Part shown: one piece after another, positions 18,899 to 29,255 of the stretch | How positions within the stretch are numbered: the stretch's first letter is position 1 | Layout: each line of letters begins with the position of its first letter | Assembly: GCF_000828635.1 (NCBI RefSeq) | Contig: NZ_AP012547.1 | Location: 1,116,001 to 1,180,000 of the forward strand | DNA from: Sulfuritalea hydrogenivorans sk43H | GTDB taxonomy: Bacteria > Pseudomonadota > Gammaproteobacteria > Burkholderiales > Rhodocyclaceae | Reading direction: 5' to 3' | Length of the DNA stretch: 64,000 nt | Made by a program: the position numbers and the translations under genes | The notes under the pieces: model-generated | Database searches by the model: none | What the model was told of the DNA's origin: nothing | What the model saw: the letters and a program-made list of their open reading frames with translations, nothing else

Positions 18899-20665
18899 AT
18901 GTTTGATCGAACGGGCAGCCTGCGGGCTGCCCGTTTTTTATTGGTCTTTGCCGTCCTGGCACGGGCCATCGCGAGCTGGGCCCAGGTCGCGCAGCCGGAA
19001 GCGGCCAGCGGCTTTGCTGTACGAGCGGCGGTTGCCGGCAAGGGCTTCATGGCGGTCACCGCGAATCCTTACGCCACCGATGCTGCGGCCGAAATCCTGC
19101 AGCTTGGCGGCAATGCGCTCGATGCCGCGATCGCCGCACAGTGGGTATTGAATCTGGTCGAGCCGCAATCGTCCGGAATCGGCGGCGGCGGATTCATGCT
19201 GCATTGGGATGCCACGCGACGCGAGGTCGCAGCCTGGGATGGCCGCGAGACCGCTCCCCGTGGCGCCAGCGCCCTCCCCGGGGAAACCGCTTCACATAGC
19301 TTTGCCAGGCGGCCCGATGGCAGTCTCGCGAAATACCACGAAGTGCTCGCGACGGGGCGGGCAGTTGGTGTTCCCGGGCTGGTTGCGATGCTCGAAGCGG
19401 CGCACCGACGCCACGGTAAATTGAAATGGGAGCGTCTCTTCCGCCCGGCAATTCGTCTCGCAGAAAACGGCTTTGCCGTCTCGCCGCGCCTGCACCTGTT
19501 GTTGCGCGATGATTCGCTTCTGCGCCGCGATGCGGCGGCTCGGGCCCTCTATTATCGTGAAGACGGCCAGGCCCGGCAGGTCGGCGAAACCCTGCGCAAC
19601 CCGGATCTTGCCGCGACCCTGCGAGGCATTGCGGCAGCAGGTGCGGATGCGCTGCATCGCGGCGAAGCGGCGAATCGCATTGCCACAGCGGTCAAGCAGC
19701 GTGGCGGGGCGCTGACGGCGGCAGACATTGGCGACTACCGCCCGAAGCAGCGCGATGCGGTTTGCGGCCTGTATCGACGCTGGCACATCTGCGGCATGCC
19801 GCCGCCTTCATCGGGAGGCATTGGCGTCCTGCAATTGATGGGCTTGCTGGAACGCAGTGATGCGGCGACGCGTGATCCTGCTGCGCCGGATCATGTGCAT
19901 CTGTTCGCCGAAGCCGGACGACTGGTTTACGCCGATCGGGCACGCTATCTGGCGGATCCTGACTTCGTTGCGGTACCGCAGCGTGCCATGCTCGATCCCG
20001 GATATCTGGAGCAGCGCGCACGACTGATGGACTCCCGGCGCAGCATGGGCATCGCGGCACCGGGAAAGCTTCCGGCAGGCCATGCGCAGGCTGACGATGA
20101 TGCCCCGGAACTTCCTGCGACGACGCATGTTTCGATTGTCGATCAGACCGGCAATGCGGTGGCTCTGACCAGTTCGATTGAAAGTGCATTCGGCAGCCGA
20201 ATCCAGGTCGACGGCTTTCTGCTCAACAATCAACTCACCGATTTTTCCCTTGCTTCCGAGCAGGACGGCCGCCCGGTTGCCAATCGCCTCGAACCCGGCA
20301 AGCGGCCGCTGTCATCGATGGCGCCCACCTTCGTCTTCGATGCCGATGGGCGGCTCCATGCCGTTCTCGGCTCGCCCGGAGGCGGCCGCATCATCAACTA
20401 TGTGGCACGTACTCTGGTCGCCTTGCTGGACGGTGGTATGGATCCGGCCATGGCGGTTTCTTTGCCGCACGTCGGCAACCGTAACGGCGCCACGGAAATC
20501 GAGCGTGGCCGTGTGCCGGAGACACTGGCACAGGAACTGGAAAGGCGTGGGCATGCGTTGCAGCGCAGTGACATGACCAGCGGCCTGCATCTGATCGTGC
20601 GCGTCGGCGACGCCTGGGTCGGAGCGGTCGATCCGCGCCGTGAAGGGACTGCCCGTGGCGAGTGA
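18899..20665 (+). CDS. ggt: Gamma-glutamyltransferase (glutathione hydrolase), exported
   Basis: Cleaves the gamma-glutamyl bond of glutathione in the periplasm; made as a proenzyme that cuts itself before a Thr. From the ATG at 18899 the protein begins MFDRTGSLRAAR then FLLVFAVLARAIASWAQ, a signal peptide. NPYATDAAAEILQLGGNALDA and VEPQSSGIGGGGFMLHWD are family signatures, and PATTHVS holds the processing nucleophile (second Thr, about residue 409). GSPGGGRIINYVARTLV is also conserved. The hppA terminator hairpin lies inside the first 14 codons; a TTG at 18941 or the GTG at 18884 are alternative starts. It converges tail-to-tail on murJ. Confidence 0.92.
   Translation: MFDRTGSLRAARFLLVFAVLARAIASWAQVAQPEAASGFAVRAAVAGKGFMAVTANPYATDAAAEILQLGGNALDAAIAAQWVLNLVEPQSSGIGGGGFMLHWDATRREVAAWDGRETAPRGASALPGETASHSFARRPDGSLAKYHEVLATGRAVGVPGLVAMLEAAHRRHGKLKWERLFRPAIRLAENGFAVSPRLHLLLRDDSLLRRDAAARALYYREDGQARQVGETLRNPDLAATLRGIAAAGADALHRGEAANRIATAVKQRGGALTAADIGDYRPKQRDAVCGLYRRWHICGMPPPSSGGIGVLQLMGLLERSDAATRDPAAPDHVHLFAEAGRLVYADRARYLADPDFVAVPQRAMLDPGYLEQRARLMDSRRSMGIAAPGKLPAGHAQADDDAPELPATTHVSIVDQTGNAVALTSSIESAFGSRIQVDGFLLNNQLTDFSLASEQDGRPVANRLEPGKRPLSSMAPTFVFDADGRLHAVLGSPGGGRIINYVARTLVALLDGGMDPAMAVSLPHVGNRNGATEIERGRVPETLAQELERRGHALQRSDMTSGLHLIVRVGDAWVGAVDPRREGTARGE
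18911..18939 (+). terminator. Terminator after hppA, overlapping the ggt signal-peptide region
   Basis: Perfect 10-bp stem acgggcagcc / ggctgcccgt with a TGCG loop and a run of six T residues, 24 nt after the hppA stop. It overlaps the likely N-terminal codons of ggt. Confidence 0.9.
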
Positions 20666-22201
20666 TCAGGCCGCCTTGCGGCGGAAATCGCGGAGCCGGA
20701 AACCCAGCAGCCACAATGTGGCGAAGTAACTGGCGACCCCTCCCAGCACCACTCCTGAAAGCTTCAGCACGCGCTGGCCACCGTTCATCGCCAGCCACGA
20801 GGCGTCGTCGGCGCAGGCGAACCACAGTACTGATCCCAACACAGTCAGTGCGGCTGCGAGTTTCAGCATGAATGTCCCCCAGCCGGCCTGTGGCTGATAG
20901 ACACCGCGCTGACGCAGGCCACGCCAGAGCAGCCATGCATTAAGGCAGGAAGCCAGTCCGATCGACAAGGCCAGGCCGGCATGCTTGAGCCAGCCGATAA
21001 AAGCGATGTTCATCAACTGGGTCAGCGCCAAGGTGATCAGGGCGATCTTTACCGGTGTGCGGATGTCCTGCCGGGCGTAGAAGCCGGGCGCCAGCACCTT
21101 GACCAGAATCAGGCCGGTCAGGCCAATGGAATAGGCGACCAGTGCCTCGCGGGTGCGCAGCACGTCGGCCGCGGCAAACGCTCCGTATTGAAACAGTGTC
21201 GACAGCAGCGGGACGGCAAGCATGGCCAAGGCCAGAGACGCCGGCAGGGTCAGCATCAGGGTCAGGCGCAGTCCCCAGTCGAGCAAGGCCGAGAAATCTT
21301 CTGTTTGTCCGCTGGCATGGGTTTTGGCCAGGCTGGGCAGCAGGATGGTACCCAGCGCGGCGCCAAGGAGGCCGGCGGGGAACTCCATCAATCGATCCGC
21401 ATAGTAGAGCCAGGATACGCTGCCGCTTTCCAGGAACGAGGCAAATATGGTGTTGATCAGCAGGCTGATCTGGGATACGGAAACTCCCAGTACCGCCGGC
21501 GCCATGAGTTTGAGGATGCGCTGCACGCCTTCATCGCGCCAAAGCGGGTCAAAGCGCGGCAGCATGCCGATTTTTGCCAGGGCTGGAAGTTGAATCGCCA
21601 GTTGCAGCCCGCCACCCAGAAATACCGCCCACGCCAGTGCCAGAACAGGCGGATCAAACCAGGGCGCGGCGAAAAGCGCCATGCCGATGAAGGACAGGTT
21701 CAGCAGGACCGGCGTGAAGGCGGGCAGTGCAAATCGGCTCCAGGTATTGAGGATTCCGGCAGAAAGTGCCACCAATGACATGAACAGGATGTAGGGGAAG
21801 GTGATGCGTGTCAGCTCCACGGTCAGCTGGAATTTCTCGGCGTCAGCGCTGAAGCCGGGGGCAGTCATTGCGATCAGCAAGGGTGCGGCGGCCATGCCGA
21901 GCGCGCTGACGGCAATCAGGATCAGGAACAGCATGCTGGCGACGCGATCGACGAGGCTCTTGGTTTCCGCCTCTCCCCGGCGATTGCGGTATTCGGCGAG
22001 GATGGGCACGAATGCCTGGGAAAAGGCGCCCTCGGCAAACAGGCGGCGCAACAGGTTGGGCAAGCGGAAGGCAACGAAGAAGGCGTCGGTCATCATCCCG
22101 GCGCCGAAGCTCCTGGCAATGACGAAGTCGCGGAGGAAGCCCAGAATGCGGGACAGCAGGGTCATCCCGCTGACGGTGGCCAAGGCGCGGAGCAGATTCA
22201 T
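20666..22201 (-). CDS. murJ: Lipid II flippase MurJ (MviN)
   Basis: Moves the peptidoglycan precursor lipid II across the inner membrane. The 511-aa product has about 14 transmembrane helices and the family N terminus [20 protein letters not shown], then [15 protein letters not shown] and [20 protein letters not shown], and [13 protein letters not shown] further on. The frame is open upstream to 22588, but that part crosses the rpsT promoter and coding region on the other strand, so the ATG at 22201 is taken. It is divergent from rpsT and its stop abuts that of ggt. Confidence 0.95.
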   Translation of the reverse strand: MNLLRALATVSGMTLLSRILGFLRDFVIARSFGAGMMTDAFFVAFRLPNLLRRLFAEGAFSQAFVPILAEYRNRRGEAETKSLVDRVASMLFLILIAVSALGMAAAPLLIAMTAPGFSADAEKFQLTVELTRITFPYILFMSLVALSAGILNTWSRFALPAFTPVLLNLSFIGMALFAAPWFDPPVLALAWAVFLGGGLQLAIQLPALAKIGMLPRFDPLWRDEGVQRILKLMAPAVLGVSVSQISLLINTIFASFLESGSVSWLYYADRLMEFPAGLLGAALGTILLPSLAKTHASGQTEDFSALLDWGLRLTLMLTLPASLALAMLAVPLLSTLFQYGAFAAADVLRTREALVAYSIGLTGLILVKVLAPGFYARQDIRTPVKIALITLALTQLMNIAFIGWLKHAGLALSIGLASCLNAWLLWRGLRQRGVYQPQAGWGTFMLKLAAALTVLGSVLWFACADDASWLAMNGGQRVLKLSGVVLGGVASYFATLWLLGFRLRDFRRKAA

Positions 22202-22241
22202 TTGCCGGTATGGTATCCGGGATGTGGCCGACAGAAGCGGC

Positions 22242-22270
22242 TTGCAAAGGGCGGAAGACCCCTTTATAAT
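22242..22270 (+). promoter_or_regulatory. Sigma-70 promoter of rpsT
   Basis: TTGCAA (22242-22247), 17-bp spacer, TATAAT (22265-22270), a near-consensus promoter 34 bp upstream of the rpsT ATG, followed by a GC-rich start region as in other ribosomal protein promoters. Confidence 0.8.
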
Positions 22271-22303
22271 CCCGCGCTTTCCCCAGATCCACCGGATATC
22301 GAT

Positions 22304-22564
22304 ATGGCCAATACCGCCCAAGCTCGCAAACGTGCCCGTCAAGCAATCGAGCAGCGTGCTCACAACATGAGCCAGCGCTCCACGTTGCGTACTGCAATCA
22401 AGAAGGTCCGCAAGGCGATTGATGCTGGCGACAAGAGCGCCGCACAAGCCGTGTTCAAGGAATCGCAGTGCGTGATCGACTCGATCGCCGACAAGAACAT
22501 CGTGCACAAGAACCTTGCCGCGCGCCAGAAGAGCCGCCTCTCGGCTGCCATCAAGGCACTCTAA
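22304..22564 (+). CDS. rpsT: 30S ribosomal protein S20
   Basis: Binds 16S rRNA early in 30S assembly. The 86-aa product [20 protein letters not shown] followed by [19 protein letters not shown] and ending [17 protein letters not shown] is standard S20. It is flanked by its own strong promoter and by a rho-independent terminator, so it is monocistronic, divergent from murJ as in many proteobacteria. Confidence 0.97.
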   Translation: MANTAQARKRARQAIEQRAHNMSQRSTLRTAIKKVRKAIDAGDKSAAQAVFKESQCVIDSIADKNIVHKNLAARQKSRLSAAIKAL

Positions 22565-22594
22565 GCCGCCAAGCTTCTGTAGCTTCAAGCACTC

Positions 22595-22630
22595 AAAAAG
22601 GCCGCCCCGGATACCGGGGCGGCCTTTTTG
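22595..22630 (+). terminator. Terminator of rpsT
   Basis: Stem aaaaaggccgccccgg / cggggcggccttttt with loop ATAC, 30 nt after the rpsT stop. The A/T runs on both sides could also make it work on the other strand. Confidence 0.92.
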
Positions 22631-22788
22631 TTTTGTGTTTCCCGCTCATCTGCGAGGCTCGAATCCCGGCTTTCCCCCCCCCATGGCTCGAAGCTCGGAT
22701 CCTTCCCATGTGCGTCTGCCCGGTTTTCCGCCAAAACAACCATTGGCATGACGTCCTTTAAAATATGCTTCGAAATTAAAGAAATAGG

Positions 22789-22817
22789 TTGAGTTTGCCG
22801 AAATCACTACATATAAT
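22789..22817 (+). promoter_or_regulatory. Sigma-70 promoter of the small gene at 22849
   Basis: TTGAGT (22789-22794), 17-bp spacer, TATAAT (22812-22817), within an AT-rich stretch; the ATG follows 31 bp later with a ribosome binding site (aaagggg). Confidence 0.75.
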
Positions 22818-22848
22818 CACCAGACCTTGTTGAAGTGAAAGGGGTTTC

Positions 22849-23070
22849 ATGCAATCCCATCAGTTCATAAAATACGCATTCCGTATCCGCACTCGTCTTG
22901 GCGTGGTTGTGGATAATTTGATGATTCACGGTCGTGATGAATACGATGCCCAGCGCAAGTTGCGGCAGGTGTATCACGATTGCCAGATTATCGAGTGTGT
23001 TTGCCATCACGGCAGCGTCCGCATACCGGTGGCCAGCTTCGAGGAAGTTGCAAACCTCATTGTTCGTTGA
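22849..23070 (+). CDS. Small conserved-looking cytoplasmic protein, unknown
   Basis: A 73-aa protein (MQSHQFIKYAFRIRTRLGVV, then DNLMIHGRDEYDAQRKLRQV) with mixed alpha/beta character, no signal peptide and no transmembrane segment. The DEYDAQRKLRQVYHDCQIIEC part resembles small beta-alpha-beta domains in which an element is repeated, but I cannot name a family. A near-consensus promoter and a good ribosome binding site precede it, so it is very probably real. It converges on the parA-like gene. Confidence 0.75.
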   Translation: MQSHQFIKYAFRIRTRLGVVVDNLMIHGRDEYDAQRKLRQVYHDCQIIECVCHHGSVRIPVASFEEVANLIVR

Positions 23071-23119
23071 GGTTGTGCCCGGCGTCAGCCGGGTGTAGAT
23101 CGCGGCGCTCTCCCCAGAA

Positions 23120-23953
23120 TCAGAGGAATCGCGCTGCCCGTAGTTCTTCCATCAGCGCCTGATAGTCCACTGCCCCCCGGCTGGTCGGGCTATGGTTGAA
23201 AATGTCGAGGCTCATGGCCGGCGCTTCGGCGATCGCCACGTTCTCGGAAATTACCGTTTCGCATAGTTCGGCGCCGAACTGCGCACGCAGGCGGTCCTGA
23301 ATCTCGAAGCTCATCTTGCGCCGTCGGTCGAACCGCGTCAGCAGGTAGCGGCGTTCGATGCGCCGTTTGAGTACCGGTTCCAGGGCTTTCAAGGTGCGCT
23401 CGATCTGCAGCGCGCCGCGCAAGGATAGATAGTCTGACGATACGGGCACGAGTATCCGGTCGGAAGCGAAGATTGCATTGAGCGAGAGGACGCCCAGAAA
23501 CGGGCAGCAATCGATTACCGCCGTGCTTTCGCCGCCGGAAGCTTCAAGAGCCTGCAAGCCGAAGTTGAGCCGGTTGAGAATTGCCGGCCCCTTGCCGAAT
23601 ATGGAATCGACCTTGATCAGTTCCGCATGGGCCGGGACCAGCCGGCCCACGTCGTTCCACGTCACGGTCAGTTCTTCCAGTGGCCGGTTGTCCTGATACA
23701 GCGCGAACACGCTGTTGTGAGCTTCTTCCGGGGTCTTGCCGTGTATCGCAGTCAGGTGCGCTTGTGGATCGAGGTCGACCAGCAATGTGGGTGCCGAATC
23801 CCGTGCCAGTGCAGCGGCGAGATTGAGGGCGGTGGTCGTCTTGCCGACCCCGCCTTTTTGATTGAAAACGGCCATCCTCACTGCTGGATCCTCTGTCTCC
23901 CTGCTCTGTACAGGGGCTGGTTTTTCACTTAGTATAGAGCCGTTATCAAGCAC
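23120..23953 (-). CDS. ParA/Soj-family ATPase (orphan)
   Basis: A 277-aa P-loop ATPase with the deviant Walker A motif AVFNQKGGVGKTTTALNLAA, TLLVDLDPQAHLTAIHG, the Walker B-like TAVIDCCPFLGVLSLNA and VPVSSDYLSLRGALQIERTL. Such ATPases position DNA or protein clusters on the nucleoid or membrane. There is no parB, no parS-like repeat and no chemotaxis or flagellar gene next to it, so the cargo is unknown. The start is uncertain: the ATG at 23953 gives a 26-residue tail before MAVFNQKGG, and the inner ATG at 23875 is the alternative. Confidence 0.85.
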   Translation of the reverse strand: MLDNGSILSEKPAPVQSRETEDPAVRMAVFNQKGGVGKTTTALNLAAALARDSAPTLLVDLDPQAHLTAIHGKTPEEAHNSVFALYQDNRPLEELTVTWNDVGRLVPAHAELIKVDSIFGKGPAILNRLNFGLQALEASGGESTAVIDCCPFLGVLSLNAIFASDRILVPVSSDYLSLRGALQIERTLKALEPVLKRRIERRYLLTRFDRRRKMSFEIQDRLRAQFGAELCETVISENVAIAEAPAMSLDIFNHSPTSRGAVDYQALMEELRAARFL

Positions 23954-23987
23954 GGCGGCCGCGTTGCTCTTCGGCCGCCGTATGTTT
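23953..23987 (+). terminator. Terminator-like hairpin between parA-like gene and argD
   Basis: Inverted repeat cggcggccg / cggccgccg with a 10-nt loop followed by a T-run (tatgtttttt) on the plus strand, about 95 bp before the argD start. No plus-strand gene ends just before it, so it could be an attenuator for argD or a barrier against read-through. Confidence 0.45.
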
Positions 23988-24080
23988 TTTGCGTGGAGCT
24001 TTTAGTTGCGGTCGCGGCGCTTGACGCCGATATGGCCGGCGTTACCCTACACTGAAACAATGTTTTCGCGGAGTGCTTTC

Positions 24081-25253
24081 ATGCCGCATTTGATGAATAC
24101 CTACGGGCGGCTGCCGGTTGCCTTTACCCATGGACAGGGTTGCCGGCTGTTCGACGAACAGGGCAAGTCCTATCTCGATGCCCTGGCCGGAATCGCCGTA
24201 AACACGCTGGGCCACAATCACCCCCGGTTGGTGAAGGCGCTGAGCAATCAGGTCGCCCGCCTTATCCATACTTCCAATCTCTATCGCATCAGCGAAGCCG
24301 AAGCGGCGTCCGACCGCCTCGCCGCCCTGTCCGGCATGGACGAGGTGTTTTTCTGCAACTCGGGTTGCGAGGCCAACGAGGCCGCAATCAAGCTCGCGCG
24401 GATGTACGGTCATCAGCAGGGCGTCGAGCAGCCAGCCATCATTGTCATGGAGCACGCCTTCCATGGCCGCACCCTGGCGACGCTTTCCGCTACCGGCAAC
24501 CGCAAGGTGCAGGCCGGTTTCGAGCCCCTGGTTTCCGGCTTCGTGCGAGTGCCGTTCGACGATCTGGCGGCCATCGAGCAACTTGCCGAACGCAACCCCA
24601 ATGTCGTGGCCGTGCTGTTCGAACCCATCCAGGGTGAAGGCGGGATCAACCTTGCACATAATGATTTCATGCGTGCGTTGCGGAAAATTTGCGACCGCAA
24701 GAACTGGTTGTTCATGGTCGACGAGGTCCAGTGCGGCATTGGCCGCACCGGAGTCTGGTTTGCCCATCAGCACGCCGGTATCCTTCCCGATGTCATGACC
24801 CTGGCGAAAGGCCTCGGCTCGGGCGTGCCGATCGGCGCGTGCCTGGCCGCCGGGCGAGCGGCCGGCGTGTTCAAACCAGGCAATCACGGTTCGACCTTCG
24901 GTGGCAATCCGCTGGCCTGCGTTGCCGCATTGACCACGCTGGACGTTGTCGAAGCCGACGGCCTCATGGCGCGTGCGACCATGCTGGGCGAGACGATCCG
25001 CGGCGGTCTGCGCAGCGGCTTGGCGGGAACTTCCGGCTTTGTCGAGGTGCGCGGCGACGGCTTGATGATCGGCATCGAACTGGATCGCCCCTGTGGCGAT
25101 CTCGTCAGGCGCGGACTGGAAAGCGGCTTGCTGATCAATGTCACTGCCGACAAGGTGGTGCGCCTGCTGCCGGCACTGGTGATGAGCGATGCCGAGGGGG
25201 CGGAGCTGGTGACCGGGCTGGTGGCGCTGATCAAAGAGTTTCTCGGAGCCTGA
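24081..25253 (+). CDS. argD: Acetylornithine aminotransferase
   Basis: PLP-dependent transaminase of arginine (and lysine) synthesis. About 390 aa from the ATG at 24081, preceded by cggag at 24069-24073; another ATG at 24060 is in frame. It has the N terminus MNTYGRLPVAFTHGQGCRLF, then FFCNSGCEANEAAIKLAR, AFHGRTLATLSATGN, the VDEVQCGIGRTG cofactor aspartate, the PLP lysine in LAKGLGSGVPIGA and HGSTFGGNPLA. First gene of argD-argF-argG; argF begins 3 nt after its stop. Confidence 0.93.
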   Translation: MPHLMNTYGRLPVAFTHGQGCRLFDEQGKSYLDALAGIAVNTLGHNHPRLVKALSNQVARLIHTSNLYRISEAEAASDRLAALSGMDEVFFCNSGCEANEAAIKLARMYGHQQGVEQPAIIVMEHAFHGRTLATLSATGNRKVQAGFEPLVSGFVRVPFDDLAAIEQLAERNPNVVAVLFEPIQGEGGINLAHNDFMRALRKICDRKNWLFMVDEVQCGIGRTGVWFAHQHAGILPDVMTLAKGLGSGVPIGACLAAGRAAGVFKPGNHGSTFGGNPLACVAALTTLDVVEADGLMARATMLGETIRGGLRSGLAGTSGFVEVRGDGLMIGIELDRPCGDLVRRGLESGLLINVTADKVVRLLPALVMSDAEGAELVTGLVALIKEFLGA

Positions 25254-25255
25254 TC

Positions 25256-26179
25256 ATGGCGGCGCCGCGGCATTTTCTGCAGTTGAAGGATCTCTCGCGC
25301 GACGAGCTCGACCATGTCTTCGAGCGCACCCGGTCGATCAAGGCGCGCTTCAAGGCCTATCAGCGCTATTGGCCCCTGCAGGACCGCACGCTGGTGATGA
25401 TTTTCGAGAAGGCCAGCACGCGCACGCGCCTGTCGTTCGAGGCCGGCATGCAGCAGCTGGGCGGATCGGCGATCTACCTGAATACGCGGGACTCGCAGCT
25501 TGGACGCGGCGAGCCGGTCGAGGATGCGGCCCAGGTTATTTCGCGCATGAGCGACATCGTCATGATCCGCACCTTCGAGCAGGAAATCATCGAGCGCTTT
25601 GCCGGTCACTCGCGGGTGCCGGTGATCAACGGCCTGACCAACGAATATCATCCCTGCCAGATCCTCGCCGACATCTTCACCTTCATCGAGCAGCGTGGTC
25701 CGATTCAGGGCAGGACCGTGGCCTGGATCGGCGATTCGAACAATGTCTGCAACACCTGGCTGCAGGCGGCCGAGGTGTTCGACTTCAATGTCCATGTTTC
25801 GACACCGCCGGGCTACGAGGTCGAGCCCGAGCGTGCCGGTCTATATGGCACGGGTCACTTCGAGGAATTCGCCGATCCGATGGATGCGGCGCGCGGCGCC
25901 GATCTGGTGACCACCGACGTGTGGACCTCGATGGGCTTCGAGGCCGAGAACGACGAGCGCCTGCGCGACTTCGCCGACTGGCAGGTCGATGCCGACATGA
26001 TGCACGCCGCAAAACCGGAGGCTGTGTTCATGCACTGCCTGCCGGCGCATCGCGGCGAGGAAGTCGCCGCCGAGGTGATCGACGGCGCGCAAAGCGTGGT
26101 GTGGGACGAGGCCGAGAACCGGCTGCACGTGCAGAAAGCATTGATGGAATTCCTGCTCCTGGGCAGGGTGAATGATTGA
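25256..26179 (+). CDS. argF: Ornithine carbamoyltransferase
   Basis: Makes citrulline from ornithine and carbamoyl phosphate. The 307-aa product has the carbamoyl phosphate motif [12 protein letters not shown], the HPCQILAD motif, the SMG loop ([11 protein letters not shown]) that binds ornithine, and the catalytic [12 protein letters not shown] near the C terminus. It lies 2 nt after the argD stop and overlaps the region before argG, so all three are one transcript. Confidence 0.96.
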   Translation: MAAPRHFLQLKDLSRDELDHVFERTRSIKARFKAYQRYWPLQDRTLVMIFEKASTRTRLSFEAGMQQLGGSAIYLNTRDSQLGRGEPVEDAAQVISRMSDIVMIRTFEQEIIERFAGHSRVPVINGLTNEYHPCQILADIFTFIEQRGPIQGRTVAWIGDSNNVCNTWLQAAEVFDFNVHVSTPPGYEVEPERAGLYGTGHFEEFADPMDAARGADLVTTDVWTSMGFEAENDERLRDFADWQVDADMMHAAKPEAVFMHCLPAHRGEEVAAEVIDGAQSVVWDEAENRLHVQKALMEFLLLGRVND

Positions 26180-26189
26180 AGGAAGAACG

Positions 26190-27458
<1,269 letters not shown>

Positions 27459-27490
27459 TCGCGTACCGGAAGCAATAAAGGAAGCCGCCG

Positions 27491-27700
27491 ATGTTGGGCA
27501 TTTCCGAGGAGCAGTTGGCAGAGTTCGGCATGACTTTCGGCCTTGGGGCCTTCATGCTCTACATGCTGTTCATCATCGGCGAGCTGGCCTGGAAATCCAA
27601 GGCCGGCAAGCTCGGTACCTTCGTCTTGTTTTTCGTCCTGGCGTTCGGCATGCTCGGCTTTGTCGCCAAATTCATCATCCAGAAAATGTGGGGAATCTGA
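27491..27700 (+). CDS. Small membrane protein, DUF2788 type
   Basis: A 69-aa protein with two transmembrane helices (about residues 14-33 and 43-63) and the conserved linker [20 protein letters not shown]. This pattern matches the DUF2788 family of betaproteobacterial and gammaproteobacterial membrane proteins of unknown role. A ribosome binding site (aaaggaag) precedes the ATG. It follows argG by 32 nt and overlaps closely with ppnP downstream. Confidence 0.8.
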   Translation: MLGISEEQLAEFGMTFGLGAFMLYMLFIIGELAWKSKAGKLGTFVLFFVLAFGMLGFVAKFIIQKMWGI

Positions 27701-27701
27701 T

Positions 27702-28013
27702 ATGTCGCAATTCGATAACGTCTCCGTGGTCAAGAAGGCCAACGTCTATTTCGACGGCAAGTGCATCAGCCATACGGTGCAGCTGCCCGACGGCACGAAA
27801 AAAAGCGTCGGCGTGATCCTGCCGTCGACCCTGACCTTCAACACCGGTGTGGCGGAAATCATGGAGTGCGTTTCCGGCGTCTGCCGCTATCGCATCAAGG
27901 GCGAAGACTGGAAGAGCAGCGGCGCCGGCCAGAGCTTCAAGGTGCCGGGCAACTCGAGCTTCGAGATCGAAGTCAGCGGCGAGCCCTATCACTACGTTTG
28001 TCATTTCGCCTGA
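27702..28013 (+). CDS. ppnP: Pyrimidine/purine nucleoside phosphorylase PpnP
   Basis: Small cupin-fold phosphorolytic enzyme (YaiE/DUF1255 family) acting on several nucleosides in nucleotide salvage. The 103-aa product has the family features [40 protein letters not shown] and [16 protein letters not shown], ending YHYVCHFA. The ATG at 27702 starts one base after the stop of the upstream gene; a longer open frame exists but is not family-like. Confidence 0.9.
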   Translation: MSQFDNVSVVKKANVYFDGKCISHTVQLPDGTKKSVGVILPSTLTFNTGVAEIMECVSGVCRYRIKGEDWKSSGAGQSFKVPGNSSFEIEVSGEPYHYVCHFA

Positions 28014-28028
28014 TCACGGGAGAGCGGC

Positions 28029-28523
28029 ATGCCTTCATTCGACATCACTTCCGAAGCAGATCTGGTGGCCCTGAAGAACGCCGTGGATGTGGCCGGGCGC
28101 CACATCGGCAATCGCTATGACTTCAAGGGCACCTCGGCGCGCGCCGAGCTGAACGAGAAGGACAAGACCATCACGATTCATGGTGACTCCGAATTCCAGC
28201 TCGGGCAGGTCAAGGACATCCTGTTTCCGGAGATGGAAAAAAAGGAGCGCGAGAGTACCAAGCGGCTCGACCACGGTCCGGTGCAGTCGGTCGGCGGCAA
28301 CAAGTCCAAGCAGGTGCTGACCATCAAGGTCGGCATCGAGCAGGAGCTGGCGAAGAAGATCGTCAAGATGATCAAGGACAGCAAGCTCAAGGTGCAGGCC
28401 AGCATCCAGGGCGACGCCGTGCGCGTCACCGGCGCCAAGCGCGACCTGCTGCAGGAAGTCATCGCGCTGGTGAAGAAGTCGGTCACCGACTTTCCCCTCC
28501 AGTACGGCAACTTCCGCGACTAA
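28029..28523 (+). CDS. YajQ family nucleotide-binding protein
   Basis: A 164-aa protein, MPSFDITSEADLVALKNAVD followed by RYDFKGTSA, GNKSKQVLTIKVGIEQELAK and QASIQGDAVRVTGAKRDLLQ, a textbook YajQ. In Xanthomonas and Pseudomonas the homologue binds cyclic di-GMP and works with a LysR-type regulator; in E. coli it binds nucleotides. It lies 15 nt after ppnP with a weak ribosome binding site. Confidence 0.92.
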   Translation: MPSFDITSEADLVALKNAVDVAGRHIGNRYDFKGTSARAELNEKDKTITIHGDSEFQLGQVKDILFPEMEKKERESTKRLDHGPVQSVGGNKSKQVLTIKVGIEQELAKKIVKMIKDSKLKVQASIQGDAVRVTGAKRDLLQEVIALVKKSVTDFPLQYGNFRD

Positions 28524-28532
28524 ACCCGTGCG

Positions 28533-28560
28533 GCGCCGTACCGCCGGCGCCGACTTTCAG
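28533..28560 (-). repeat. Short dispersed repeat (GTCGGCGCTGGCGG type), copy 1
   Basis: Read on the minus strand, aaagtcggcgccggcggtac followed by ggcgc. Related copies lie at 35040-35064, 35753-35781 and 43785-43813. This copy is itself palindromic (CGGCGCC...GGCGCCG) and sits between two convergent genes. Confidence 0.6.
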
Positions 28561-29255
28561 TTCCGGCGCAGGCCTTCGATCCAGCGTCCGTAGAGCCGGT
28601 CCGCCACCGCGCGCATTGCCGCGATGCGCGCCCCCATGTTTTCTTCCATTTGTTCCGGCGTCTGCACCGAGGCCGAGGGCGGCACGCCTTCCGCCGTCCA
28701 CTGCCGGCACCAGCTCTGGATCATGGTATCCGTCATTTCCACATGGCATTGCATGGCCAGGTGCGGCCCGCGCACGAAGGCCTGGTTGGCGCAATGGGTG
28801 CTGTGCAGAAGGCGGCTGGCGCCTTGCGGGATAGTGAACGTCTCGCCGTGCCAGTGGAAGGCCTCGAAGCGGGCGATGTCGCCCAGCCAATCCTTCGCCG
28901 CATCGGTCGTCGCCACCTCGCCCCAGCCGATTTCCTTCACGGGATTGCGGCCCACCGTGGCGCCGAAGGCCCTGGCCATGAGCTGTCCGCCGAGGCAATG
29001 GCCGATCACCGGGATGCCGGCAGCATCGGCCTGGCGGATCAGGGCCAGCGTCAGCGGAATCCACGGCAGGTCGTCATTGACGCTCATCGGCCCGCCCATG
29101 AAGCACAGCCCCGAAAATTCGTCGGGAGTCGGCGGTGGCGACACGCCGTCATCGATCTTGAACAAGGTCCACGGCAGGGAATGCCGGTCGAGGAATGTGG
29201 CAAAATAGCCCGGTCCCTCGCCGGGGCTATGACGGAATATTGCGATCGGTTTCAT
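28557..29255 (-). CDS. Class I glutamine amidotransferase (GMP synthase-like)
   Basis: A 232-aa stand-alone amidotransferase domain. It has the oxyanion region LCFMGGPMSVNDD, the nucleophile elbow VIGHCLGGQLMARAFG with the catalytic Cys at about residue 87, and FHWHGETF with AMQCHVEMT giving the catalytic His and Glu. The substrate partner is unknown; such proteins act on glutathione, gamma-glutamyl compounds or nucleotides. The ATG at 29255 overlaps the first ATG of the divergent Nudix gene. The frame remains open upstream across the Nudix gene but loses family similarity. Confidence 0.88.
   Translation of the reverse strand: MKPIAIFRHSPGEGPGYFATFLDRHSLPWTLFKIDDGVSPPPTPDEFSGLCFMGGPMSVNDDLPWIPLTLALIRQADAAGIPVIGHCLGGQLMARAFGATVGRNPVKEIGWGEVATTDAAKDWLGDIARFEAFHWHGETFTIPQGASRLLHSTHCANQAFVRGPHLAMQCHVEMTDTMIQSWCRQWTAEGVPPSASVQTPEQMEENMGARIAAMRAVADRLYGRWIEGLRRN

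Noticed and set aside
20666-22588. Longer murJ start at 22588
   Set aside because: The extension is antisense to rpsT and its promoter and does not match the MurJ N terminus; the ATG at 22201 does.
22649-22690. Possible tRNA (ctcgaatccc resembling a T-arm)
   Set aside because: No cloverleaf, anticodon arm or acceptor stem can be formed around it.
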